Source of the DNA: Chloroflexota bacterium
GTDB taxonomy: Bacteria > Chloroflexota > Anaerolineae > Anaerolineales > UBA4823
DNA length: 8,579 bases
Assembly: GCA_017860725.1 (NCBI GenBank)
Contig: JAGDMX010000083.1
Location: forward strand, 1-8,579
Direction: 5' to 3'
Positions within the stretch are counted from its first letter, which is position 1, and every line of letters begins with the position of its first letter. The position numbers were made by a program, and so were the translations under genes. The notes beneath the pieces are model-generated. The model worked only from the letters and a program-made list of their open reading frames with translations. It was not told the DNA's origin and did no database searches. Of the stretch, positions 1-5,963 are shown one piece after another.

Positions 1-1
1 A

Positions 2-465
2 ACCCTGGTAACGGGGGTTATGCTGGTCGTGCTGTATGGCCCGCAAGCCGCTCTGGGTGCCTGGCTGAAGGATAATTTGGGATTATCGATGATTTTCGCA
101 CCGCCGGGGATCATCCTGGCTTTATTGTTCATTACTTTCCCGTTTGTAGTCAGGACCGTGCAACCGGTGCTGCTTAATTTGGACCGGGTGCAGGAAGATG
201 CCGCCGCCACCCTGGGAGCTGGCGCGTGGACGATTTTCCGCCGAATCACCCTGCCGCCCTTGATGCTGCCGATAGCGAGCGGCGCTTTGCTGAGCTTTGC
301 GCGGGCGATTGGCGAATTTGGAGCAATTGTTATTGTGGCGGGAAATATTCCGATGTACTCTCAAACTGCAGCGGTGTATGTTCTGGGAGAAGTTGAGTCG
401 TTGCCATGTGCCTGATGCTGTTGGTGGATTGGCTTCAGCGACGAAGCCGGAAAGAGCCCTCGTGA
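2..465 (+). pseudogene. cysT: Sulfate/thiosulfate ABC transporter permease CysT, 5'-truncated by window and frameshifted near its C-terminus
   Basis: This is an inner-membrane permease that pairs with CysW and the CysA ATPase to import sulfate or thiosulfate. The visible part (frame from base 2) carries the transporter-permease signatures FPFVVRTVQPVL, the EAA-type loop DAAATLGAGAWTIFRRITLP, and SFARAIGEFGAIVIVAGNIP. The reading frame stops at 413-415 right after VYVLGEVES, with four non-homologous residues (LPCA). A different frame, shifted by one base, then reads MCLMLLVDWLQRRSRKEPS from 406 and stops at 463-465. That is a good match in character to the last membrane helix and basic tail of CysT. 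Aligned from memory to E. coli CysU, about 10-15 residues appear to be missing at the junction (about 391-405). The frames imply a loss of 3n+1 bases. I infer a real deletion or an assembly error; the protein as written lacks its last helix. The 5' end lies outside the window. Confidence 0.8.
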
Positions 466-1322
466 CCGTTGTAAAAACCCCGAAGGCTACGACAAGCCCA
501 CAACGACTAGTGCGCGAGAATGTATGGATTCGCAGGATTCTGGTTGGGATCGTGATAATCTATGTCGGTGGTTTGATTCTGGCACCACTCGCGGCCCTCG
601 TCGTTGGCGCTTTCCGAGATGGCTTGCGTGCCATATTGGCTGCCCTGAGCCAGCCCGACGTACTGACCGCTTTTTGGAAAACCCTGCTCATCAGCCTGAT
701 CGTTGTGGTTTTTCAGGCAACTTTTGGCACAGTGGTGGCCTGGGTGTTTGTCAGGGATCGCTTTCGCGGTCGCCAATTCCTTAATGCTTTAGTGGATATG
801 CCTTTTGCTATCTCGCCGGTGGTGGTGGGATATATGCTGCTGCTGCTGTTCGGCCGCAACGGCCTGCTGGCGCCTGTATTAACTGCCCTGGATATCCAGG
901 TGGCCTTTGCTTTGCCGGGAATGATCCTGGCGACTTTATTTGTCACTTTACCCTTCATGATTCGCGAGCTGATTCCCTTACTGGAAAACTTTGGCACCTC
1001 CCAGGAGCAAGCTGCCGCAACGATGGGCGCCAGCGGCTGGCAGACTTTCTGGAAAGTAACTCTGCCGGCGCTGCGTTGGGGCTTTATCTATGGGGTGACC
1101 CTGACTTTTGCGCGTGCTTTGGGTGAATTTGGGGCAGTACTGGTGATCGGTGGAGGCATCCAGGGACGGACGGAGACAGCCACTTTATATATTTACCGCG
1201 CCCTGGATGAGCGCCAATATGTCGGCGCCTACAGCGCGGCCTTGCTCTTGGGGCTTTTTTCGCTGATGTTAGTGATGGCTACCGATATTTTCCGCAAGAT
1301 GGAAAAAAGCCGGTATTCTTAA
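462..1322 (+). CDS. cysW: Sulfate/thiosulfate ABC transporter permease CysW
   Basis: A 286-residue integral membrane permease, the CysT partner in sulfate or thiosulfate uptake. I chose the GTG at 462. It overlaps the ancestral cysT stop as GTGA, is preceded by GGAAAGAG (449-456) at five bases, and gives a normal family length. The open frame extends upstream to 297, but that part only shadows cysT. Visible features are a first membrane helix (about residues 24-48, ILVGIVIIYVGGLILAPLA), further helices, DMPFAISPVVVGYMLLLLFG, the EAA loop QEQAAATMGASGWQTFWKVTLP that contacts the ATPase, and TFARALGEFGAVLVIGGGIQGRTETATLYIY. The gene is intact to TAA. No ATPase (cysA) follows, so it must lie elsewhere. 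The break in cysT upstream removes the translational coupling implied by the overlap. Specificity for sulfate rather than molybdate is inferred from the two-permease arrangement. Confidence 0.9.
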   Translation: MTVVKTPKATTSPQRLVRENVWIRRILVGIVIIYVGGLILAPLAALVVGAFRDGLRAILAALSQPDVLTAFWKTLLISLIVVVFQATFGTVVAWVFVRDRFRGRQFLNALVDMPFAISPVVVGYMLLLLFGRNGLLAPVLTALDIQVAFALPGMILATLFVTLPFMIRELIPLLENFGTSQEQAAATMGASGWQTFWKVTLPALRWGFIYGVTLTFARALGEFGAVLVIGGGIQGRTETATLYIYRALDERQYVGAYSAALLLGLFSLMLVMATDIFRKMEKSRYS

Positions 1323-1364
1323 AGAGCCTCCGCTAATTAAATGCTGCTATCCATTCACCCGGGC

Positions 1365-1370
1365 TATAAT
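1365..1370 (+). promoter_or_regulatory. -10 box of a probable leaderless tex promoter
   Basis: A perfect TATAAT lies only seven bases (TGCGCGC) before the ATG at 1378. Transcription normally starts about 6-8 bases after the -10 box, so the mRNA would begin at or next to the start codon. There is no Shine-Dalgarno sequence between the box and the ATG, which fits a leaderless message. No convincing -35 hexamer is seen 16-18 bases upstream. Confidence 0.65.
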
Positions 1371-1377
1371 TGCGCGC

Positions 1378-3525
1378 ATGACACACGCCCAACTCATTGC
1401 AAATAAACTAAATATCCGGCTCGAGCAATCTGCAGCCACTATCGAGCTGCTGGATTCTGGCAATACCCTGCCGTTTATCGCCCGCTACCGCAAGGAGGCC
1501 ACTGGCGGATTAGACGAGGAGCAGATCCGCCAGCTCAGTGAGCTGCTGGAGAAACTGCGCACCCTTGACGAGCGCCGAGGAACCATCTTGAAAACCATCG
1601 GCGAGCAAGGCAAGCTCACCCCGGAGCTGCAGGCTCAAATCCTGGCCGCCGAATCTCTGACCACCCTGGAAGATTTATACGCTCCTTATAAACCCAAGCG
1701 CCACACGCGCGCCAGTATTGCCAAAGAAAAAGGCTTGCAGGGATTGGCGGACTGGATTTTACAGCAGCCGCCGACCAGGACAGCGCTGGATCAGATTGCC
1801 GACCCGTTCTTAAATGATGCTGTCCCAACACTCGAGGAGGCCTGGGGTGGGGCGCGCGATATCGTAGCGGAAATCATCAGTGATCATGCCGAAGTGCGCC
1901 GGGTAACGCGTGAGAAAGCCATGCAATGGGGCACGCTGCATTGTGAAAAGATCGATAGTGCGGTTGACGAGCGCTCGATCTATGCCCTGTATTACGTCTT
2001 TGAAGGCGCGATAGATCGGGTGCGCCCGCACCAGGTGCTGGCGATCAACCGCGGTGAGGCTGAGAAAGTGTTGCGTGTCAAGGTATTAATTCCAGAGCGG
2101 GATTGGCGATCGGCCATAATAGCCGTCTTTCGCCCCAGCCGAGGATCGCCTTTGGCGGAGCAATTGGAGCTGGCTATCCAGGATGCCGCTGAACGCCTGC
2201 TGCTGCCGGCGATCGAACGCGATGTTCGCCGTGAGCTGACTGAGAAAGCCGAACGGCATGCCATCAGCGTTTTTGCTGCCAACCTGCGCGCTCTGCTTGG
2301 ACAGCCGCCACTGGCTGGACAGACCGTGCTGGGTATCGACCCCGGTTTCCGCACCGGATGCAAAGCGGCGGTGGTCGATCCGACCGGCAGGTTACTGGAT
2401 ACGGCTACGATCTACCCGCACGAGCCTCAAAAAGAACGCGAGCGAGCGTTGAAAATCCTGGCGACGCTGGTTCAGAAGGATAGCGTCACGTTAATCGCGA
2501 TTGGTAACGGCACTGCCTCGCGCGAAACCGAATCGCTGGTAGCCGAGCTGATCCGCACATCTACCCCTCAAGTGAGCTACTTGATCGTTAGCGAGGCTGG
2601 GGCGAGCGTTTACTCCGCCAGCCCGCTGGCGCGCCAGGAGCTGCCGGAACTGGATGTATCGGTGCGCGGTGCCGTTTCCATCGCCCGGCGCACCCAGGAC
2701 CCGCTGGCCGAGCTGGTCAAGATCGACCCCAAATCTATCGGCGTGGGTTTATACCAGCATGATGTCGACCAAAAACAGCTCTCCGCCAGCCTGACAGGGG
2801 TGGTGGAAAGCGTGGTCAACCAGGTGGGCGTGGAGGTCTCTACCGCCTCGCCGGCTCTGCTGACTTATGTTGCCGGGATCGGACCAAAGGTAGCCGAGAA
2901 AGTCGTCGAGTACCGGGACCAGAATGGGCCTTTCCGCAGCCGGAAGGAGCTGCTGAAGGTAAGCGGACTGGGACCGAAGGCCTTCGAGCAGGCGGCCGGC
3001 TTCCTGCGCATCCGTGACGGAGACAACCCACTGGACGCCAGCGCCATCCACCCGGAGAGCTACGCCATTGCGGAAGCGGTCTTAAAAAAAGTCGGCTTGC
3101 GATTGCAAACACCCGTGTCAGAGCGTAAAGCCGCCCTGGAGGCCCTCCTGGCGATCCAACCGCCAGAAAAATTAGCTACCGAGCTGGGGGCTGGTTTGCC
3201 GACGCTGCTCGACATCCTGGAGCAGTTAGTCCGCCCCGGGCGAGACCCGCGCCAGGACGCAGCCGCGCCCATCCTGCGCACGGATGTGCTTTCGATGGAT
3301 GATTTGACAGCGGGAATGCGCCTCAAAGGCACCGTGCGCAACGTAGTTGATTTTGGCGCCTTCGTGGATATTGGCGTCAAGCAAGATGGCCTGCTGCACC
3401 GCAGCCAGCTTCCCCCCGGTACCCGCCTGCAAGTTGGGGATGTAATTGAAGTGGAGATTCAGAAGGTGGAAAGCGAGCGGGGCCGGATTGCCCTGGGGCT
3501 GCCGGGTAAATCCCACGGCAGTTAG
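1378..3525 (+). CDS. tex: Tex family RNA-binding transcription accessory protein
   Basis: A complete 715-residue cytoplasmic Tex/YhgF protein, near the usual family length. Tex proteins bind nucleic acid and resemble the core of eukaryotic Spt6; they act in transcription and stress tolerance. Domains in order: a helical Tex N-terminal region (about 1-190) with LLDSGNTLPFIARYRKEATG and LEDLYAPYKPKRHTRASIA; a YqgF/RNase H-like domain opening with GIDPGFRTG at 319-327; tandem helix-hairpin-helix motifs (about 490-545) containing AGIGPKVAEKVV and SGLGPKAFEQAAGFLRI; a second helical HhH region (about 550-630); and a C-terminal S1 domain (about 645-710) with GTVRNVVDFGAFVDIGVKQDG. The ATG at 1378 has no ribosome binding site but has a TATAAT seven bases upstream, suggesting leaderless translation. 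It stands alone after cysW (55-base gap) and converges with the tRNA pair. No damage is visible. The assignment is firm; the exact cellular role is family knowledge only. Confidence 0.96.
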   Translation: MTHAQLIANKLNIRLEQSAATIELLDSGNTLPFIARYRKEATGGLDEEQIRQLSELLEKLRTLDERRGTILKTIGEQGKLTPELQAQILAAESLTTLEDLYAPYKPKRHTRASIAKEKGLQGLADWILQQPPTRTALDQIADPFLNDAVPTLEEAWGGARDIVAEIISDHAEVRRVTREKAMQWGTLHCEKIDSAVDERSIYALYYVFEGAIDRVRPHQVLAINRGEAEKVLRVKVLIPERDWRSAIIAVFRPSRGSPLAEQLELAIQDAAERLLLPAIERDVRRELTEKAERHAISVFAANLRALLGQPPLAGQTVLGIDPGFRTGCKAAVVDPTGRLLDTATIYPHEPQKERERALKILATLVQKDSVTLIAIGNGTASRETESLVAELIRTSTPQVSYLIVSEAGASVYSASPLARQELPELDVSVRGAVSIARRTQDPLAELVKIDPKSIGVGLYQHDVDQKQLSASLTGVVESVVNQVGVEVSTASPALLTYVAGIGPKVAEKVVEYRDQNGPFRSRKELLKVSGLGPKAFEQAAGFLRIRDGDNPLDASAIHPESYAIAEAVLKKVGLRLQTPVSERKAALEALLAIQPPEKLATELGAGLPTLLDILEQLVRPGRDPRQDAAAPILRTDVLSMDDLTAGMRLKGTVRNVVDFGAFVDIGVKQDGLLHRSQLPPGTRLQVGDVIEVEIQKVESERGRIALGLPGKSHGS

Positions 3526-3535
3526 ATAAAAGTAG

Positions 3536-3555
3536 GTCGGGTATCCCTACCCGAC
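3536..3555. terminator. Hairpin between convergent tex and tRNA transcripts, likely terminator
   Basis: Perfect 8-bp stem GTCGGGTA / TACCCGAC with loop TCCC, starting 11 bases after the tex stop. Read on the minus strand, the stem is followed by CTACTTTTATC, a modest U-rich tail, so it best fits a terminator for the tRNA operon. Read on the plus strand there is no T-run afterwards, so termination of tex here is less certain. Position between converging genes supports a shared role. Confidence 0.6.
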
Positions 3556-3578
3556 AGCATACGACAACCCTAATGGAG

Positions 3579-3650
3579 TGGGCCCGGCAGGATTCGAACC
3601 TGCGACCAAACGGTTATGAGCCGTCCGCTCTGCCGCTGAGCTACGGGCCC
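3579..3650 (-). tRNA. tRNA with CAT anticodon (elongator Met, or Ile decoding AUA)
   Basis: A 72-base cloverleaf on the minus strand. The acceptor stem GGGCCCG pairs with CGGGCCC, with discriminator A. The D arm is GCTC/GAGC. The anticodon stem GACGG/CCGTT closes loop CTCATAA (anticodon CAT). The T arm is GCAGG TTCGAAT CCTGC. The first base pair is G-C and the anticodon stem lacks the three G-C pairs of initiator tRNA, so it is not fMet. CAT may be elongator Met or a tRNA-Ile whose C34 is modified to lysidine; sequence alone does not settle this. CCA is not encoded (CTCC follows), so it must be added after transcription. It lies 53 bases after tRNA-Gly and is probably co-transcribed with it. 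Confidence 0.93.
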
Positions 3651-3674
3651 ATATATAATTGTCGGCGACCGGCT

Positions 3675-3690
3675 CTCTCAAGCCTGAGAG
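3675..3690. other. Small hairpin in the spacer between the two tRNAs
   Basis: CTCTCA / TGAGAG, a perfect 6-bp stem with loop AGCC, within the 53-base spacer (3651-3703) of the tRNA pair. Without a T-run it is unlikely to terminate. In the precursor RNA it could help separate or process the two tRNAs. The spacer holds no gene. Confidence 0.35.
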
Positions 3691-3703
3691 CAGATCGCTC
3701 TAG

Positions 3704-3775
3704 AGCGGGCGATGGGACTCGAACCCACGAATATCAGCTTGGAAGGCTGATGCCTTACCACTTGGCGACGCCCGC
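3704..3775 (-). tRNA. tRNA-Gly (anticodon TCC)
   Basis: A 72-base cloverleaf on the minus strand. The acceptor stem GCGGGCG pairs perfectly with CGCCCGC, with discriminator T (U73), as is usual for bacterial tRNA-Gly. The anticodon stem TCAGC/GCTGA closes loop CTTCCAA, giving anticodon TCC, which reads GGA and GGG codons. The T arm is GTGGG TTCGAGT CCCAT. CCA is not encoded (CTA follows the discriminator). It is the first gene of a two-tRNA minus-strand unit driven by the promoter at 3787-3815. Confidence 0.95.
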
Positions 3776-3786
3776 ACGGTGCAATG

Positions 3787-3815
3787 ATTTTACCTTGTGG
3801 CGGGCGGAAGGTCAA
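3787..3815 (-). promoter_or_regulatory. Sigma-70-type promoter of the tRNA-Gly / tRNA-CAT unit
   Basis: On the minus strand: -35 TTGACC (3815-3810), a 17-base spacer, and -10 TAAAAT (3792-3787). Each hexamer matches the consensus at five of six positions and the spacing is ideal. Transcription should start near 3780, about five bases before the mature tRNA-Gly 5' end at 3775. An A-rich stretch (ATAAAAAC) just upstream of the -35 could act as an UP-like element. Confidence 0.8.
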
Positions 3816-3856
3816 GTTTTTATCCAGCCTCTTTCCTAATCAGCACGGCTTCGGTA

Positions 3857-3862
3857 TATAAT
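3857..3862 (+). promoter_or_regulatory. -10 box for the small membrane protein gene
   Basis: Perfect TATAAT followed by TGCG, the same ten bases (TATAATTGCG) as the tex promoter. It implies a start near 3869 and a leader of about 40 bases before the ATG at 3911. No good -35 hexamer is visible. It is divergent from the tRNA promoter, with about 40 bases between the tRNA -35 and this -10. Confidence 0.55.
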
Positions 3863-3910
3863 TGCGTCTGTACTTAAATCCATACTTGTGCTTATTATTC
3901 AGAGGAGAAG

Positions 3911-4327
3911 ATGGCAACAAAATCCAAATCCAGTCAAAAAAGCAAGCAAAACGTTAAGCCGGGCCAGAAGAACGCCGCGCATAAGAAACCTGTGCATAAA
4001 GTGCGCGGTTTTTGGCTGACTCTGGCATTGGTCCTTATGGTGGTGACCGGCCTGGTTGCCGCCTATTTCTACAATGCCGCCAAGGACCCCACGGTTGATC
4101 GCGTGTGGATCCTTTCAGCGATGGTAATCGCCAACCTGTTAGATGTCGCCGCCGCAGCCGGTATCTGGTTCTGGAAGAAGTGGGGTCTGTATGTCTACGC
4201 CGTGGCGTCCGTCCTGGCGCTGGTTGCCGGGTTAGTCAGCGTTGGTATGTGGGCTTCTTTTTACCTGGTCATGCCGGTGGTGATTGTCGGCTGGCTGCTG
4301 CGCACCAAGTGGAGCTACTTCGAGTAA
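3911..4327 (+). CDS. Small Lys-rich, four-helix membrane protein of unknown function
   Basis: I do not recognise a named family. The 138-residue product starts with a strongly basic, Lys/Gln/Ser-rich hydrophilic tail (about residues 1-33). Four hydrophobic segments follow at about 34-54, 65-88, 93-113 and 115-131, ending with a short RTKWSYFE tail. The positive-inside rule predicts the basic N-terminus in the cytoplasm. The pattern IWFWKKWGLYVYAVAS, a basic-aromatic turn between helices 2 and 3, resembles many uncharacterised small bacterial membrane proteins. The ATG at 3911 is preceded by a strong GAGGAG (3902-3907). The gene has its own likely promoter, and a hairpin (4376-4399) lies 49 bases past its stop, so it is probably monocistronic. 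No catalytic motif is seen; a role in membrane organisation or transport cannot be judged. Confidence 0.85.
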   Translation: MATKSKSSQKSKQNVKPGQKNAAHKKPVHKVRGFWLTLALVLMVVTGLVAAYFYNAAKDPTVDRVWILSAMVIANLLDVAAAAGIWFWKKWGLYVYAVASVLALVAGLVSVGMWASFYLVMPVVIVGWLLRTKWSYFE

Positions 4328-4357
4328 ATCAAGCCACTACCCTTCCGTTAGCCGTAG

Positions 4358-4404
4358 TGTATGCAATCTTTAGCGCAGTCCCCGTCCATGCGGGGACTGT
4401 ATGC
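4358..4404 (+). repeat. Direct repeat TGTATGC flanking the inverted repeat
   Basis: TGTATGC occurs at 4358-4364 and again at 4398-4404, exactly 40 bases apart (about four helical turns). The two copies bracket the inverted repeat at 4376-4399. They may be paired regulator sites, or chance for a seven-base word. Confidence 0.4.
4376..4399. other. 9-bp inverted repeat at the promoter of the ATPase-phosphatase operon (operator or terminator)
   Basis: CAGTCCCCG / CGGGGACTG with a six-base loop TCCATG, extendable by a G-T pair. It ends seven bases before the TATAAT at 4407, so it covers the place where a -35 element would sit. That makes it a candidate operator. It also lies after the preceding gene and is followed by TATGCTTTAT, so it may instead (or also) be an intrinsic terminator, though the T-run is poor. 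Confidence 0.6.
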
Positions 4405-4406
4405 TT

Positions 4407-4412
4407 TATAAT
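4407..4412 (+). promoter_or_regulatory. -10 box and ribosome binding site for the ATPase-phosphatase operon
   Basis: Perfect TATAAT, implying a transcript start near 4419 and a leader of about 33 bases. A strong Shine-Dalgarno GGGAGAGGA (4438-4446) sits five bases before the ATG at 4452. The in-frame ATG at 4401 lies upstream of and partly inside the promoter, so it cannot be the start. No consensus -35 is seen; the inverted repeat occupies that position. Confidence 0.65.
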
Positions 4413-4451
4413 AGCAAAACATGTCCGAATTTCAAACGGGAGAGGACGCGC

Positions 4452-5963
4452 ATGCAGAAGGAATGGCCGCGCTTGCTGCGCCTGTTTCATGATGAATTAG
4501 GCTACACTGTGCGGGAAGGCAATCCCACTCTGGGTTATGAGCTGTTCTACGTCGACTTATCTTCGTGGAAGCTGCGCCTTTCCAACCGCACCCCGGTCAT
4601 TTGGGTCAAAACTAAAGATCTGGATGGCGTGACATCGCAGCACCTGATGCAAAGTCTGGGTGACGTGGTGCGCGAGCGCAACCTGCAGCGACAGATCACC
4701 CTGGTGCTGCTGGATGGCAACAGCACCCCGCTGTTCAAATATAAGACCAGCCTCAGCTTCAACCTGGCATTGGTGGGCGGTGAGGAGCAGAAGCGGGTGG
4801 TGCATTCCAGGCGGCCCAGCGGCGAGCTGCTGGATATCATCTCCGCCCAGATCCCGATCTCATACTTGTCGCCTTATGAGACGCGTGCCCCGGTGACAGG
4901 CAGCCGGTTCTTTGGGCGGGAGTACGAGCTTTCCCGTATCCTGGCTAATCCGGATACCAACCATGTCATCCTGGGTATCCGGCGCATCGGCAAAACCTCC
5001 CTGTTGCGTGAGCTGGAGCGCATCCTGAAGGAGAGGGAAGACCCATCGCGGGTGGTTTATCTGGAATGCAGCGACCTGCTCAGCACGGATGATTACATCC
5101 GCGAGGTGGTGCGCAAGCTCAACCCGCGCGAGCTGCCCCGCCTGCACATGCAGAAGTATGTCTTTTTCTTTCCGAACTTCCTGGAGCGAATGAGCCAGAT
5201 CAACAAGGCCAAGACCATCTTCTTGCTGGACGAAGTCGACAACCTGGTGATCATGCAGCGCGGTGACTGGGAGCTGTTCCGCATGCTGCGAGCTTCGTCG
5301 AATAAAGGGGCTTGCCAGTATATTATCGCCGGTTTTCGTGAAGCCATGCGCGAGCAGTATATGCTTGACTCGCCGTTCTATAATTTTGCTCAGGAAGTTC
5401 GCCTGAATGAGTTCTCGCGCCAGCAGGCGCGGCAGCTGATTGTTACACCGATGGAAAACCTGCGCGTTCACATCCGCAATGAAGATGAAGTTATCGGACG
5501 GATTTACGAGGAGACTGCCGGGCATCCCAACCTGATCCAATACTATTGCATGATCTTGTTGCGCCATCTGGACCAGACCGGCGAACGAGAAATTACCCCC
5601 AAGAGCCTGTTCGATGTTTACGCGGACGAAGGCTTCACCAGCCATTTGCTGACCTCCTTTATGCAGAACACCGAGAATCGCGAAAAAGCGCTGGTTTACG
5701 CCATTTTGATGACGGCGGAAGAAGCCGGGACGAAAGGCTTCACGCTGGAGGAGATCGACGCAGTACTGCGCAAAGGTGGCATTACGATGCAGCAAAACGC
5801 CATCGATGAGGCGTGCAATGTTTTAACCTTGGCCGGCGTGATCCACCGTAAAGGCAAAATCTATTACTTCACATCGCCGGTTTTCACCAAGGTGCTGCAC
5901 CAAACCTACGACCTCAACTACCTTTTCCGCAAAGTCAAAGAGGAGGGGTATGATCGAGGTTGA
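4452..5963 (+). CDS. STAND/AAA-type ATPase with unrecognised N-terminal domain and C-terminal winged-helix region
   Basis: A 503-residue cytoplasmic ATPase. Residues 1-150 form an alpha/beta domain I cannot name (LFHDELGYTVREG, then strand VIWVKTK at 49-55, a helix, and strand ITLVLLDG). The ATPase module starts at the FGRE box (154-157), typical of STAND/AAA_16 proteins. It has Walker A GIRRIGKTS (175-183, with K181), Walker B TIFLLDEVDNL with D260/E261, a sensor-like IIAGFRE (291-297), and the EFSRQQARQLIVTPM lid segment. A helical and winged-helix region follows (about 400-490; AGVIHRKGKIYYFTSPVF). STAND proteins act as nucleotide switches, often by oligomerising on a trigger; ligand and output are unknown here. 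I chose the ATG at 4452 because of its strong ribosome binding site and the promoter upstream. Its last 14 bases overlap the next gene, so the two are almost certainly translated together. Confidence 0.88.
   Translation: MQKEWPRLLRLFHDELGYTVREGNPTLGYELFYVDLSSWKLRLSNRTPVIWVKTKDLDGVTSQHLMQSLGDVVRERNLQRQITLVLLDGNSTPLFKYKTSLSFNLALVGGEEQKRVVHSRRPSGELLDIISAQIPISYLSPYETRAPVTGSRFFGREYELSRILANPDTNHVILGIRRIGKTSLLRELERILKEREDPSRVVYLECSDLLSTDDYIREVVRKLNPRELPRLHMQKYVFFFPNFLERMSQINKAKTIFLLDEVDNLVIMQRGDWELFRMLRASSNKGACQYIIAGFREAMREQYMLDSPFYNFAQEVRLNEFSRQQARQLIVTPMENLRVHIRNEDEVIGRIYEETAGHPNLIQYYCMILLRHLDQTGEREITPKSLFDVYADEGFTSHLLTSFMQNTENREKALVYAILMTAEEAGTKGFTLEEIDAVLRKGGITMQQNAIDEACNVLTLAGVIHRKGKIYYFTSPVFTKVLHQTYDLNYLFRKVKEEGYDRG

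Noticed and set aside
297..461. Possible ATG start for cysW at 297
   Set aside because: The added residues overlap cysT in another frame and are not permease-like; the GTG at 462 has the GTGA overlap and a ribosome binding site.
1992..2363. Minus-strand 123-codon frame inside tex
   Set aside because: Arg/Ser-rich shadow of the GC-biased tex codons.
3651..3660. Possible minus-strand promoter for the CAT tRNA (AATTATATAT just before its 5' end)
   Set aside because: The box would sit directly against the tRNA, placing transcription inside the mature molecule; co-transcription with tRNA-Gly is more likely.
3573..3839. Open frame of 88 codons beginning MEWARQDSNLRPNGYEP
   Set aside because: This is the antisense of the two tRNAs, a familiar spurious translation of tRNA complements; it has no coding support.
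4401..4451. Upstream ATG start for the ATPase at 4401
   Set aside because: It falls on and before the TATAAT box; the ATG at 4452 has a strong ribosome binding site.
4105..4500. 131-codon plus-strand frame across the membrane protein and the promoter region
   Set aside because: Out of frame with both real genes, crosses the promoter and hairpin, and has no domain features.
4860..5795. Long minus-strand open frame of 311 codons
   Set aside because: It lies wholly antisense to the ATPase gene, has no recognisable domains, and is explained by the codon pattern of the real gene.
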